Assembly: GCA_020809705.1 (NCBI GenBank)
Contig: CP085825.1
Location: forward strand, 8,060,001 to 8,124,000
DNA: 64,000 nt
Source: Calonectria ilicicola
Lineage: Eukaryota; Ascomycota; Sordariomycetes; Hypocreales; Nectriaceae
Direction of reading: 5' to 3'
Each line of letters opens with the position of its first letter. Within the stretch, counting starts at the first letter, position 1. This document shows positions 1-11,392 of this stretch, in pieces. The notes under the pieces were generated by a model. That model made no database searches, was not told where the DNA came from, and saw only the letters and a program-made list of their open reading frames with translations. Position numbers and translations under genes: made by a program.

Positions 1-668
1 GCGGAAGAGGGGCACTAAGACGGCCCCACTTATCCAACCAATCACTCTGTCTCTGCACCTCCACTTAATCTTGAGGGGGTGGCCAAGGTCATTTTCGGTG
101 CAGAGGACCGAGATAGAAGTGATTGATTCCAGCTTTCTCGTCAACTCTGGTTTGAACATGCATATTCTCCGTGGGTCTATTTCTGGGTCTGTTCCAGGCT
201 CCCAGTCACTGGCCCATTTTTCGATCCATGGTAATTGGCATGCAATACACACCCTTGAAAGAGTGTGCCACAGGACTCACAGAACTCAACTACCCTAAAA
301 CACCAATTGGAGAGCAAAAAGAATGAGGGAAATTGGCACAAATGTGTATCACCTAATTTTTTAGTGAATTTCTTTATAAATTAGTCAATTTATGGTTGGG
401 AAAAGCAGAGGGGGTTCAATTTTGCAAGATGTTGCCTTGTATGTTGGTCCCAGGGTCGAAATTGCATCCCGGTACTGGTTGTGGAAGAAGACGACGATGA
501 AGACGAGAGAGCCGATTTTGAACACAGTCCGATTCTGGACACACCCCAGAAGGTTAATTACGAGACAACCTCGCACTATTTTTCTGCTTCTTTGCTTCCC
601 ATCCCAAGCAATCAAGCACTCTTTGGAATAAAATACAAATAAAACACAAACTGTCATCTTTCAAAATA
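1..668. other. Intergenic, no gene seen
   Basis: Short open frames occur on both strands here but none resembles a protein family or has convincing splice structure. A plus-strand gene could use the later part as promoter, since an ATG with an A at -3 opens a longer frame at 669. Confidence 0.5.
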
Positions 669-1241
669 ATGTTCAACCAGCCTCAGAATAACAATACCAT
701 CAATGACAACAACCTCCAGGATGGAACTTTGCTGATCGATCAGGCGTCACAGGCGATTAGACTGCCCCAGCCTGAGCCTCAGCCTGAGCCTCAGCCTGAG
801 CCACAGTCATACCTGCTGCACCCACTTCAGCAGCCACAATCATCGTCTTACACGCCACAGACAACACCACTACTTCAGCCACAGCACTTTGAGAGCGTAT
901 CGCCACTCACTGTGCCTGACCTTCTTCGCCAACAACAAGCTCGTCAGGCTCGCCAGGCCCATCTCGTCTGGAGACGTCGACGCCTCCTCCTCCGCCTCCT
1001 CCGACAGCAGGCACTCTTACACGATGCCCCAGGCCGTGAAACCACAATCGTCGCCTCCCGTAGCCAATTTTCCGCTTCTCATACCAACTTGCAACTGCAG
1101 CGCCGCATGAGCGTCAGCCACGCCAGTCAAACTATTGTCCACCAACAGGCCGCGAGCGGAACCGCCAACGCGGCTAGGGTCACCCAAGTGTTTCTCCTTC
1201 ATGAGATAATAACCTGCTTCCAGGAACATCGACAGACTTGA
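669..1241 (+). CDS. Hypothetical Gln/Pro-rich protein
   Basis: This 190-codon frame starts at a true ATG. Its N-terminal half is rich in Gln, Asn and Pro, including a PEPQ repeat. The middle is Arg/Leu/Gln-rich with a run of four Arg. I do not recognise a family. The second half may not be coding: the minus strand and another plus frame are also open over 890-1290, and Arg/Gln-rich translations often arise from non-coding GC-rich DNA. If real, it could be an intrinsically disordered regulatory protein or the first exon of a longer gene. Confidence 0.22.
   Translation: MFNQPQNNNTINDNNLQDGTLLIDQASQAIRLPQPEPQPEPQPEPQSYLLHPLQQPQSSSYTPQTTPLLQPQHFESVSPLTVPDLLRQQQARQARQAHLVWRRRRLLLRLLRQQALLHDAPGRETTIVASRSQFSASHTNLQLQRRMSVSHASQTIVHQQAASGTANAARVTQVFLLHEIITCFQEHRQT
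768..803 (+). repeat. 12-bp tandem repeat, three copies
   Basis: Three consecutive copies of CAGCCTGAGCCT, the last with one change, encode the Pro-Glu-Pro-Gln repeats of the overlapping open frame. Confidence 0.85.
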
Positions 1242-2104
1242 TCCCGCCCCCAAAATGTCATGCTTATCCATGGCCTTCAACACCAGATGCATTTAGTATG
1301 AACTCGGGAGCATTTTAGCTAAATTTCGACACACTGTCGACTCATCGATTTTTTCATTCTATCCCTTCGACTGTGTTAGAGCTGCACTTAGGTCACGGAC
1401 AAGGGGGTCTAGCCAATTAAAGAACATCAAATTGAAGGTACATCTTTTCCCACCTAAGTTAGGCTGTGGAATAAGTCCTAGCAATTTCCGGATCTACATA
1501 AAGCTACATCGCACTGTTGACAGCGATATTGTGACTGCGGCAGCGAGCTGTTTTCACTGACTGTTGCTAATGGCCTTCTTTTTTTGTGTTGCCTCGGCTG
1601 GCCTAGACGGGCTCCTTGACAGGCCACACACCTAGCATTTCCTTTGCGGACAAAAATATGCTATGAAACAGGTGTAAATTCGTCTCCAGTCCGAATTTGC
1701 TTATTGGTTTGAATCTCTGTGCTGTATTTCTGGATAAGGCCATTCTAAATATAACAGCGCTAATCTACTAGGTGTGTAAATGGCTTCCAACAGGGCCGCC
1801 CTAGCTTCTATAAAATAAAGGGATTATTGAGATCTATTTCAAATGGAAAGTCCTAAGCAAGAGCCTTCCAACTACCCCTTTGAATATAGCGGCTAGGGCT
1901 CTAATACACCTGCATTTGGTTATCTTGATTAATAGTATTTGTTTTGTTATTGTAGGTACTAGCCACAGCCGGGATAGAAATCAGCTTGACAGGCTCGGTA
2001 CCAAAAAAACGCTGTATTGGCTTTTTTTGCTAATAGTTAATTCTTTCATCGCCTTTAAATACAGTTGATAATAATAATATAAGAGAGTTATCTTTCTATA
2101 TTAT
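1242..2104. other. Intergenic, no gene seen
   Basis: Stops occur in all frames and no domain-like translation is visible. Base composition becomes more AT-rich toward the degenerate transposon that follows, so part of it may be transposon flank. Confidence 0.5.
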
Positions 2105-3292
2105 TTAATTGACCTTATTATTAGAGGTTGGAATAGCTTTGAGCTTGTTAAAAGGAAGGCTGCTGGTAGTAGTGTTATTTGCAGCTTTTAGCTTGACTAG
2201 GTCAATGTGAATGCTGTAATTGTGGCGGGCTGTGCCTGTGGCCCTGTGCCTATATTGATGGAGCCTGTGAAAGAGGTTATAGGAGGAAAATAGGTTATCT
2301 AAAAAGATATAATATGTGGACTTTGGTAGTAGCTTTACTAGGGAAATAACCATAGCTTGTGTTAGGTTTAGGTAAATGCCGCTCTTTGGCTTCTACTGCT
2401 GTTGCTGCTATAGTTGTGATGACCGTTGCCGGTAAGCTGGCCTGACCCGGGCTGCCCGGGCTATTCCAACAGACCCGAACTTTGGGCCTGGCCTGTGCTA
2501 AATCTACTTAAGAAAATAGCCTGCTTGGGCTACAACCTATACTTTAAAGCCGGTTGGAATAGGTTTATTTTTGATGGTTATTATCTCTGTAGATCTTCCT
2601 AGGTAGTGGGCTATAGCTTCATCTACAGTAATATTTATGTCTGGCTTATAGAATTAAGTGGATGCTTGTTGTATTAGGTCAGACCATTTATCAACCCGGC
2701 TAAAGGTCCGACTGTAAGGCTAACCTGCTATAACTATATAAATAGTTATATAATCAAATATTCGTAAGTGCTGTGATAAGAGCTAAAACCGGTCATAAGA
2801 TATCCACTTAGTAATTGGATAAATAGTATATTAAGCCTCTGGCTGTAAAGTCTTCCAATAATCTTCAATCCTTGGTTTCTTAGTTATTTATATATAAATT
2901 ATGATTGCAATCCACACATAGATTTCTACAATAGAGGTCGGTTTCCAATTCAGCAGCTGTGGCCATGAGCCTTATTGACTGCGGCTTCAAGCTTAACCAA
3001 GTAAGTAACTGACCTAGCTATTGGTATATTAAACCTATCTTTCTACTAAGAAAACAGGAAGAAATTGCTAGAATAGTAATAGCGGGTCTTGGGGCAGCTC
3101 TTCAATTGTTGCTGCCCGGGCCGGCAGCTCAATTGGCTGAAAGCTGTAGCCGCGGTCAGTGGTTGGGGCCTTTGTTGGCCGGCAGGTGTTATCGTCAGGC
3201 TGCTCGCGGCGGCAGTCATCAACTGAGATAAAACTGTCATCGTCATACACATTGATGGCCTCGTCGGGGGGCTCTTGGGTATCCATTGTCAA
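2105..3292 (-). mobile_element. Degenerate piggyBac-like DNA transposon (transposase relic)
   Basis: On the minus strand, the frame over 2105-2353 encodes a segment with FLDNLFSS followed by an ATGTAR-like stretch. This is characteristic of the piggyBac-type DDE domain (DDE_Tnp_1_7), whose second catalytic Asp lies in a LDN(F/L)F(T/S)S motif. Upstream on the same strand, 3068-3292 reads as an acidic N-terminal segment like those of fungal piggyBac-type transposases. The roughly 700 bases between them are AT-rich and full of stops, so the element is inactive. I could not identify terminal inverted repeats or TTAA target sites, so the boundaries cover only the recognisable transposase. Confidence 0.65.
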
Positions 3293-4025
3293 TAAAATAA
3301 TTAATTACATAGTAAAATGAGTGGCATTGATTCCGGAAGTCATTGATGTCACTCGAGGTCACTTTGCTTTTGCCGGGGTTATGTGGGGCGGGGTACGTGG
3401 GTGCAGCTCTAACACAGTCGAAGGGATAAACCTGCCTTTGGCACCTATTTATAGCACAATATTTATACAAAGCCTCAAGCCATCTCCTGTGCATATGTGG
3501 TGATTCTTCATTGTTTTTTCGGCTTTCTGAATTCATGTGAATTCAGGCGGGGTCTCAAATCCGGCTATCGCCCCTGTAGCCGTTCTCCTTGTCGTGTTGA
3601 GGTTTCCTCGATCGCCATTTAGTATTTTGTGCATCAAATAATAACAGGTTCGCCAAACAACGGGATGGTAAACTACTGCAGACCAAGTGGCTCTTTAGCG
3701 CGGCCCATGCAGTGGGCAACTCATTTAAAACAAATGGGGTTCTGTAGCAGCACACTAGGTACTGTTGGCGAACTGCTGGCGAGGCAACAGCCAACCAGGT
3801 ATTCTTGCTGGTGCTTAGCACATGATCTACAGCCTTTGCTGAGTTGGCATTGCCAGCAGTTCGCATTCTCCGAGCGGAGATTTCTGGAAAACTCCTTGAA
3901 AACTGTACTTGTCCTCTGCTCATCACCCGTTTCCCGCCTTCTCTCAAAGTAGGAAATCCATCTGGCGAACTGAAGCAAGAAATTATTAGATTTGTGCATG
4001 CATCTTCGCGCTTTAAATCGGAAAA
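3293..4025. other. Intergenic, promoter side of the ankyrin gene
   Basis: No recognisable coding sequence. Small open frames on both strands overlap one another and have no family resemblance. The last few hundred bases presumably carry the promoter of the ankyrin gene starting at 4026. Confidence 0.45.
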
Positions 4026-7000
4026 ATGGAACCTAATGGGATTTTTGGGTTCCTCCTCGTTTTCTCTTTCGTGAGATCTGTCGTTGCGGATAGTGGCGAT
4101 GATTTCTCTAACAACTTGTTCTCTGACTTGGTGCCGTATGTTCCACTACCTTTACCTAGTGCCTGGGGGTTTTATTAACGGTATCCTACCTTCAGATTGC
4201 TGGCTCTATTTGGAGAGCGAGTTACTATGCAATTCATGAGCCAATCTATGGGCTGGGCCGACAACGTGGCGTTAGCAATGGCGCCCTTGGGCATACTAAC
4301 TATTATTGTCAGTGCTATTAGAGTTGGCGGACCATCATGGCTCAAGGCAATTGTGGGAAGAGCTCGGGAGAATCTTGCTGCAGCAGAATCAGAGCTAATG
4401 TCCTCTACCTCGAAAGAAGTTTGTGAGCTCTGGAATGGTCAAGAAGTAGTCCGATGTATGGGAACAGCTCCTGTTTCAGAGTTTATCTGCTTGATCCCCA
4501 CATCTACTACGACGCCACAAGACAGTACCACGCAAGATACTGGAGATTCAGAAACTAAGAATCTGGATATAGACGATATGGGGATTGAAGTCTTGCGATT
4601 AAAAGAGGCGCTCGATGACGGGTATCTAGCAGAGGAATCAAGTTAGTCTCCTTGCCCATCTCCGAAACTTCAGGCTAACATCCTTATCAGATCCTTACAA
4701 CCAAGACGAAACCGACCCCAATGACGTCGCGAATCTTTCAACCGACGAGGAAGCGCAAAGATCTCCATCCCTATCCAAAATAATCATCATACGGAATACG
4801 AATACCGATGCTCCGAACATCTCTCTTAATTGTCATAATGTTCATGGGCGGGGAGAAATATATGGCGTGGCTGTGATCGGAACCATTCTACAAATAGGAG
4901 TTCTCGCCTTCTCTGGATTCGCGACCTATTACCCAACCCTAAGATTCTTCAAGGATGACCGTCCTGTGGCAGGATATGCGTTTCCCTGCACTGCAACTGG
5001 AACCCTTATACTGATTGCCGGGATGATGATATGTGCCCACGTCGTGGAGAGCAGCACAGAAGAAAAAAGATATAAGCCAAAACCAGGAATGAGAGCACGT
5101 CTGGTATGGTTGCAAAAGACCCAAACTGTGAGTGACCAGTCTTTCAACTCGACCGCGATTTTTGCCTCGGATGATCGACCTGTCATCACAACGTCTTCAC
5201 GAGTGGACAAGAGGGGCCAAGCTTTGATCTTGGAATTAAAAGCAGTAATTGGAACGATGATCAGTCTCTTGGGATTCTTCATACAATTTGTGGGCTTGCG
5301 AGGAATGCACTGGTCAGCCTCGATCGCTCAACTCGGTGCAGTCATTACCATGACAGCTCTTAGGGCGTGGGTGCGTCGTGGACTTGCTATGCCTCCTGAA
5401 TGCCTACCTCTTGTCCAAGGATTTGAAATTGACTGGTTTGCGAAGACACTGGGAGATCTTAAGAATGCACCCTGGTTGGATACGTTGAAGGCCGAAGCAA
5501 AAAACGGCGGCAAAAATGAAACAGATTGGAGAATCCTCACAGGAGAAGACCCTAAACATTTGGGGTTGATTGAGAGAGAAGGCAAAAATACCAGAGAAGA
5601 AAATGGTACGAAAGTTACTTCTGGACCTAAGAGTAAGACAGACGTGTTATTTAAAGCGCAAAAGGTCATGGATATACGAAGACATCTTGGTGAGCTCGCT
5701 GACTCGCGGGGCCCCGCATGTCCAGAAGCGATTGCCTTGGCGAGATCGATTGAAATCATAATGAATTCCATCTTCGATAGCCCTGAGAGCAATTTTACTT
5801 GGTCAGTCCAAACTTTCGGTGGCCAATCCATCGATTTCCATATCGAGCGATCAAAAGGTGGAAATTGGAAAGCGTACTCGGATGAGATCGACGCTGCCTT
5901 ATCGTTGTGGCTCCATTCTGTTCATGAGAAATACGATAGAAAGAGCCAAAAGGAGAAAACAAGCGCAAAGTTTAGGATAGGCAAAGTTAGAGATGATGGG
6001 TGGTTACGGGATACAGGATTGATCTCCAAACAAAATCTGCGAATTCTCGGTGAAGATTCCCCGGCTCTTCGGCGAGATCTTCGATGGTGGATGCCTAATG
6101 GTGTAACTGGGCTCATGAAGGTGAAATCTCATCAAGAGGGCGAGTTAGAGGTGGATAGTTTTAGGGTCATCGGCTGGAGGCTCTGCGAATCTCAAGGTTA
6201 CGGCGAGCAAGCTAGATATAGCTGTTGTGAGATTGCGCAAGATGCTGATGACTCTGACACTGATGACTCTGACACTGAGTTTGCCAAGAATGTATCCAAG
6301 GAAAATGAGAAACCTAGTTTCTTAGCAGCGACCTCCTACGCTTCCTTGAATTTGCTGTACGTTCAAGATATGTTTTCAGCCTTTCTATCCGCCATAGCAA
6401 AGGCGCGATTGGATCGGTTCAGTGGAATGGCTGAAATTCGACTCAAGGACCCTAGGCTCTGGACATCTTTCAGCCTTCAGAACAACTCGTTGCTGAGAAT
6501 GGCTCAGGATGTCGAAAGCACTGGACTCGGGACCCTGCAAGATATCTATCTGAGTATTATTCCTATATTCAGCGTCAACGATGGGCTACCACGAGCTGAC
6601 AAAGTTATTGAACACACCCGGCAACAGGCTCGGCGAGATGAACAGCTAGGACACTGGGAGGAAGCAAGCAAAGTATATATGTGGCTTCTACGGATCGCAA
6701 ATACATTTTGCGTAGAGAGCAGCTTCTCTGTCAATGCCATCTCCGTCTCCTTGGAATTCTTACGGCAGTTTGAACTGGTTACTGAACTACAAAGAAGCCA
6801 GAAACTCAGCAACAAGATCCAGGAGTTGAATGAATTCAAGAGCATGCTTTTTGGTGATTTTAAAACTATTGACGAGACAAGGAAGCATGAAATATTAAAT
6901 ATCGTGAAATATCTATTTGGACTGTATGGCAAGCAGGGCCGTTGTTGGCGGCCGCGTGGGCTTGCCCTGGAATTTAAAGAGGATGAGTGGGATCGACGTT

Positions 7001-7881
7001 TCCTGGGAGTTTTCAACCACAGGAACCCCCCTAGCATATTTAGTACTTGGTTCGAAATTTTTCCGGGCATGAAAACGGATGATATTCACAATTGGACACC
7101 ACTTCATTACGCAATGGCAAGCAAAGACCGCTATTGGTCGATTGAACTGTCTGACAAGTATCAAGCGTATGCAAACGTCCCCGACTTACAAGGATGGACG
7201 CCGTTTCACTACGCAATAGCAACCAAAAACCGCTATGGGGTCAATGAACTGTTTGATAAGTACCAAGTGGATACAAACGCCCCGGACTTACAAGGGTGGA
7301 CGCCACTGCATTACGCTTGTCGGGATGGCGATGACGAGATAATTAAGCGTCTACTCCAAGAAGGCACAAATATCAACGTACAGGGGAGGGATGGAATAGT
7401 TCCATTGCACTGCGCGGCAATCCATGGCCACCTGAAGACGGTAAGCTCCTTGATTGAGGCTGGAGCATCCAGTTACGTTTTAGACACATTGGGAAACACA
7501 CCAATGTTTTGGGCGGCATTCAAAGGCCATGCAGATGTGGTTGAATATTTGTGGTCAGACGTGAACAAGAGGCTAAGAGATCGTAATGGAAGGACTGTGC
7601 TTCATTTGGCAGTCCTTGGAGGGGGAAAAGAAGTAGTGAAGAGTCTCATTAAGTTGGGTGCTGATGAAGATGCCCGGGATAAAGACGGGCAGACGCCGCT
7701 GCATATGGCCGCTGCAGGTGGTGGGGATCAGGTTGTTGCAATGCTGGTCGAGACAGGTGCCGATAAAGATGTCCAAGATGAACGCGGACAGACGCCACTG
7801 CATCTCGCTGTCAAAAACCAGCAAGATGCCATTGTTACAATGCTAGTCGAGGCAGGTGCCAAATACAGACATTCGAGATAA
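4026..7881 (+). CDS. Multi-pass membrane ankyrin-repeat protein (frame closes early)
   Basis: Exons 4026-4135, 4196-4641 and 4691-7881 join in phase and give 1,248 residues. The N-terminus is signal-like and hydrophobic (residues 6-21). Further hydrophobic segments lie near 61-81, 247-266, 283-304, 368-389 and 395-411, so it is probably a membrane protein. A long middle region without recognised domain follows, and ankyrin repeats (TPLHxA signatures) begin near residue 985. Molecular function is unknown; ankyrin repeats bind proteins, and this N-terminal architecture is common in lineage-expanded fungal ankyrin proteins. The frame closes in an ankyrin repeat after a single extra A in an AAA run near 7860, although in-frame repeats resume downstream to 8767. 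An acidic DSDTDDSDT duplication is encoded at about 6247-6279. Intron boundaries follow GTATGT/CAG and GTTAGT/CAG sites. Confidence 0.75.
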
Positions 7882-8270
7882 AGATAGGCAAACGCCACTG
7901 CATTTTGCTACTGAAAATAGGTAGGATGCCATTGTTGCAATACCTGTCGAGGCGAGTGCTGATAAAGATGTCCAAGATGGACGCGGGCGGATGCCACTGC
8001 ATCTCGCTGTCAAAAATCGGCAGGATGCCGTTGTTGCAATGTTAGTCGAGGCGGGTGCCGATAAGGATGTTCAAGATGAATATGGACGGACGCCGCTGCA
8101 TCTTGCTGCTGAAAACGGGCAGGATGCCATTGTTGCAATGTTAGTTGAAGCGGGTGCTGATAAAGATGCCCAAGATGGACGCGGGCAAACGCCACTGTAT
8201 TTTGCTGCTAAAAACGGACAGGATGCCATTGTTGCAATGTTAGTCGAGGCGGGTGCTGGTCATGTTAAAA
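7650..8270 (+). repeat. 99-bp tandem ankyrin-encoding repeats
   Basis: About six consecutive 33-codon units are highly similar in DNA sequence, with recurring ACGCCxCTGCAT and GTCGAGGCxGGTGC blocks every 99 bases. The flanking ankyrin units are more diverged, which suggests recent expansion or homogenisation of the central units. Confidence 0.8.
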
Positions 8271-8767
8271 ATATGCATGGGCTGACGCCGCTGCATATGG
8301 CTGCTGCAGGAGGGTATGATTCTACTGTCGGGTTGTTGATTGAAGCAGGTGCTGAAAAGGAGGCTAAGGCTTATCGAGATTTCACCGCACTGCATCTGGC
8401 TGCCTGTGGAGGACACAAGACTGTCGTTGAATGCCTAATTGAATTGGGTGCTGAGAAGGAGGCTAGGAGTATTGACAACGAAACCCCACTATTTATGGCT
8501 GCTGCGAATGGAAAAGAAGATGTGTTTAAACTATTGATAGAGGCAGGTGTTGGACTGGATGTTGGAAACAAGCGCTCCGGAACGCTGTTGCATGCAGGCG
8601 CTCGTTCTGGAAGTAAGGAAATTGTTGACTTTTTGATCAAGGCTAAGGCCAATTTGAATTCTGAGGATGCAAAAGGACGCACTCCGGAGCAAGTAGCATC
8701 ATTTTACGGAAACCATGAATGCGCCAGATTGTTAGCTGAAGCAGGAGATAAGGGTGCTTGCGTGTAG
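7882..8767 (+). pseudogene. Frame-broken C-terminal ankyrin repeats of the preceding gene
   Basis: Removing one A from the run near 7860 restores the repeat frame, but an in-frame TAG then appears at 7921-7923 where sister repeats have CAG. From 7991 to 8767 the frame is open again and encodes 258 residues of canonical ankyrin repeats ending in a normal stop. The damaged unit also carries Gly-to-Arg or Ser and Met-to-Ile changes, each a G-to-A or C-to-T transition relative to its neighbours. No GT-AG intron that skips the damage in phase was found. It is either the dead tail of a truncated gene or evidence that the whole locus is decaying. Confidence 0.7.
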
Positions 8768-8933
8768 CCTATTACGACTTTATAGGTGAGAAGCAGGATG
8801 TATCTTTGCTACCTGTATTTCGATACACCACCAATCTACACACCTTTTCATTAAATAAACTTACTTTTAAAACTCTTTGATATTCTATAGTTGATAAAAC
8901 TATTGAGTCGCTCTTATTTAATTCAATATTCAT

Positions 8934-9090
8934 ATATGCCCGCACTGTAGAGAGTAGTACTGAAGAAAAAAGACACTAAAATCTGGAATGAGAAGGCTAG
9001 GGCAAACGCTCAGTGGAGACAAGAACTATACTGAGTCATTCGGTATAATGGACGAGACCCACCCCTTTCAGCCGGTGTCCACAAGTTCGG
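8934..9090 (+). pseudogene. Scrap of a second ankyrin-family gene
   Basis: The translation of 8936-8980 reads RTVESSTEEKRH, nearly the same as the VVESSTEEKRY segment of the intact gene (5041-5075). The following bases match its PGMRAR and QT(V/L)S-D segments, but with stops and indels. It lies directly downstream of the intact gene's 3' end in the same orientation, so it is probably what remains of a tandem paralogue. Confidence 0.65.
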
Positions 9091-9270
9091 CGGCCGAGAG
9101 CTCCAGCTCCGAAGTGATTTGGCAGCCGTGCCACTCAATTCTTGTTGTCGCATTCAGACTATCACTATATAATGATTGTTTGCCCTTGCTTGCCTTCACG
9201 GAGACTTCAATCCACTCGACATCCACATGGGCCCTCTTTGTTTGCCATCTGCGTTATCAGAAAATCCACC

Positions 9271-10872
9271 ATGGTATTCAAAGTCATCATCGTTGGCGGC
9301 AGCGTGTCGGGGTTGTCTTTAGCCAACATGCTTGAGAAGTTCGACATCGACTACATCCTTCTTGAGGGGCATTCAACAATTGCTCCTCAGCTTGGTGCTA
9401 GTCTTGGGCTTCTCCCAACTGGCTTACGCATTTTGGACCAACTCGGTTGCTACGAGCAAATTCGGGCAATGGCCGGAGATGTCTACTATCAAACGAGCAT
9501 GCGTTTGTTTAGTGGGAAGACTTGGGTTGACACGAAGCCCGTCACTTTTTCCGAGAGGTTGGAGGAGAGGTACGTATTCAGATCAACTCTGGAGGAAACA
9601 GATTCGTATCTGAATCCTACTAACACATTTGCGTAGAATCGGGTATCCTCAAATTTTCATCGATCGTCAGACAGTTCTTCAAGTACTTTTCAGCAAGATC
9701 AAATTCAAGGACCGAATTTTGACCAATAAGCGCGTCACGCAAGTGGATTTGGCTGAGGATCAAGTTACAGTTCATACACAGGACGGGTCTGTGTATGTGG
9801 GAGATATTGTTGTAGGCGCCGATGGCGTTCACAGTAAAGTCCGAGAGGAAATGTGGCGTAATTCCCATGAAGCTAATTCTGGTCTGTTCCGATTGGATCA
9901 AATTTCTGGTTCGTAATTGCGGTTATCTGCAAAGACTAATCCAATTCCTTACCGTTAATCTTTTGATCATTTTACAGGACTACAATCCGAGTCAAAATGT
10001 ATATTTGGCATATCTAAGCGGCCTGCCGGGCTACCTACTACCGCCCTGCAAATCAATGCGTTTTTTAAAGACTGCAACTACATGATGCTCTCTGCTCCCG
10101 AGGATCGAATCTACTGGTTTATGTTCACAAGCATGGACAAAGCATATGGTAAAGACATCCCTAGATTCACCAAGGAAGATGAACTGCGTCTTGCAGAGCA
10201 GCATTTCCATGACCAGATCAACGGCGCAACGACCTTTCAGAGCATATACAACAACAGGCTGCATACTACACTCGTGGCTCTTGAGGATCATGTGTTTCCA
10301 CGCTGGCATTACCGGAGAATTCTCACGATCGGAGATGCTGCTCACAAGGTATGCAAAACTCGAAATTTCTGAAATTTTTCAGGGCTAACTGTTCCAAATA
10401 GGTACACCCTATTAGTGCTCAGGGAGGCAATAGTGCTCTGGAAACCGCTGCTGTCCTGGTCAATATGTTGAGGCAGAAGATGAAGGCTGAAATTTCCAAG
10501 GAGAGGCTGACTGAAGCTGACATTGAGAATGTATTCGCTCAAGTGCAGGCAAATCGCATCCATCGCACTGAGGGTGCGGTGAACCAGGGTCGTCGAACGA
10601 CTTCAGCCTCCATCAAAGAAACCCTCTTCTCACGAATTTTTGTTGATCATTTTTTTACACGCTTTGGGCAACGCTTAATCTTCAGCCTCATAGTCAAAAA
10701 CACCGAGACTGGGCCTACGATAGATGGCATTCCTGTGCCAGCAAGGTACGAAGAAGCGATTTTACGCCATAAAGCAAATGAGTACAGGAGTAGTTGGGTG
10801 CTGTGGAGCCTTGGGTTTGTTGGGGCTGGAATTTTGGCCATCATTATATATTCAGCCGTGAGAAATATGTGA
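9271..10872 (+). CDS. FAD-dependent monooxygenase, PaxM type
   Basis: Exons 9271-9569, 9637-9908, 9978-10348 and 10402-10872 join in phase and give 470 residues. It has the GGSVSG dinucleotide-binding motif at 9-14, the GADGVHS motif near 160-166 and the GDAAHK motif near 309-314 followed by a GGNSALE stretch. These are the three fingerprints of class A flavin monooxygenases. A single hydrophobic helix near 444-466 fits a C-terminal membrane anchor, as in the PaxM-like epoxidases/hydroxylases of fungal indole-diterpene and meroterpenoid clusters. Such enzymes use FAD and NADPH to epoxidise a prenyl chain or hydroxylate an aromatic ring; the substrate cannot be read from sequence. No prenyltransferase or terpene cyclase lies in the window. 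The start ATG (CCACCATGG context) sits directly before the FAD-binding strand. Confidence 0.88.
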
Positions 10873-11392
10873 TTTGGTCACATTGCCTAGCATTATCAGC
10901 CATCCGTATTGGTAAGCGAGGTTTTTGATTGACTAAGTTTGGCTTTATATGTTGACGTAGCGGAAGTTGAAATGGCTTTTGTACTCTAGTGGGCGAGGGC
11001 GATGATAAAGGAAATCTTCAAAGTCTTGGCCTTTCATCCTCCCTTTATTAGACAAATCAGAGAACATTAAATATTTTTCACATTGGCTATGCGTTCAGTC
11101 TGCTAACGCATGTCTACCCATGACTCTGCCTTTGGCTTGCTTCGATATGTTTGATGGAAATGACTCAATTGTGAGTTTTCTTCGTATCTTATTATTTATA
11201 TTAACTTGATTTGTGTTATTGAAGTCAAATTTTCCTTTTTTTGTCTACTGTCTTCTCCCCCCCTTTTCTTTCTTCGCAGACTTAAAACATGAGGATTTGA
11301 AATTATTCACCATGTATCTTATATATTTGAATGGCTGTGACGTCATTTTGATACATATTATCTCTAAAGTCTACCTATTTCCCCAAGTCTAT
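10873..11392. other. Convergent 3' intergenic region
   Basis: This region lies between the 3' ends of the monooxygenase (plus) and the first regulator (minus). No coding signal is visible; it presumably holds both 3' UTRs. Confidence 0.6.

Noticed and set aside
1017..1292. Minus-strand 91-codon frame
   Set aside because: Moderately protein-like but overlaps another open frame and matches no family; not enough to call.
7850..7960. Intron that would rescue the broken ankyrin frame
   Set aside because: No GT-AG pair removing the extra base and the TAG also joined the exons in frame.
9271..10872. Indole-diterpene cluster based on the PaxM-like enzyme
   Set aside because: No geranylgeranyl diphosphate synthase, prenyltransferase or PaxB-type cyclase is present in the window.
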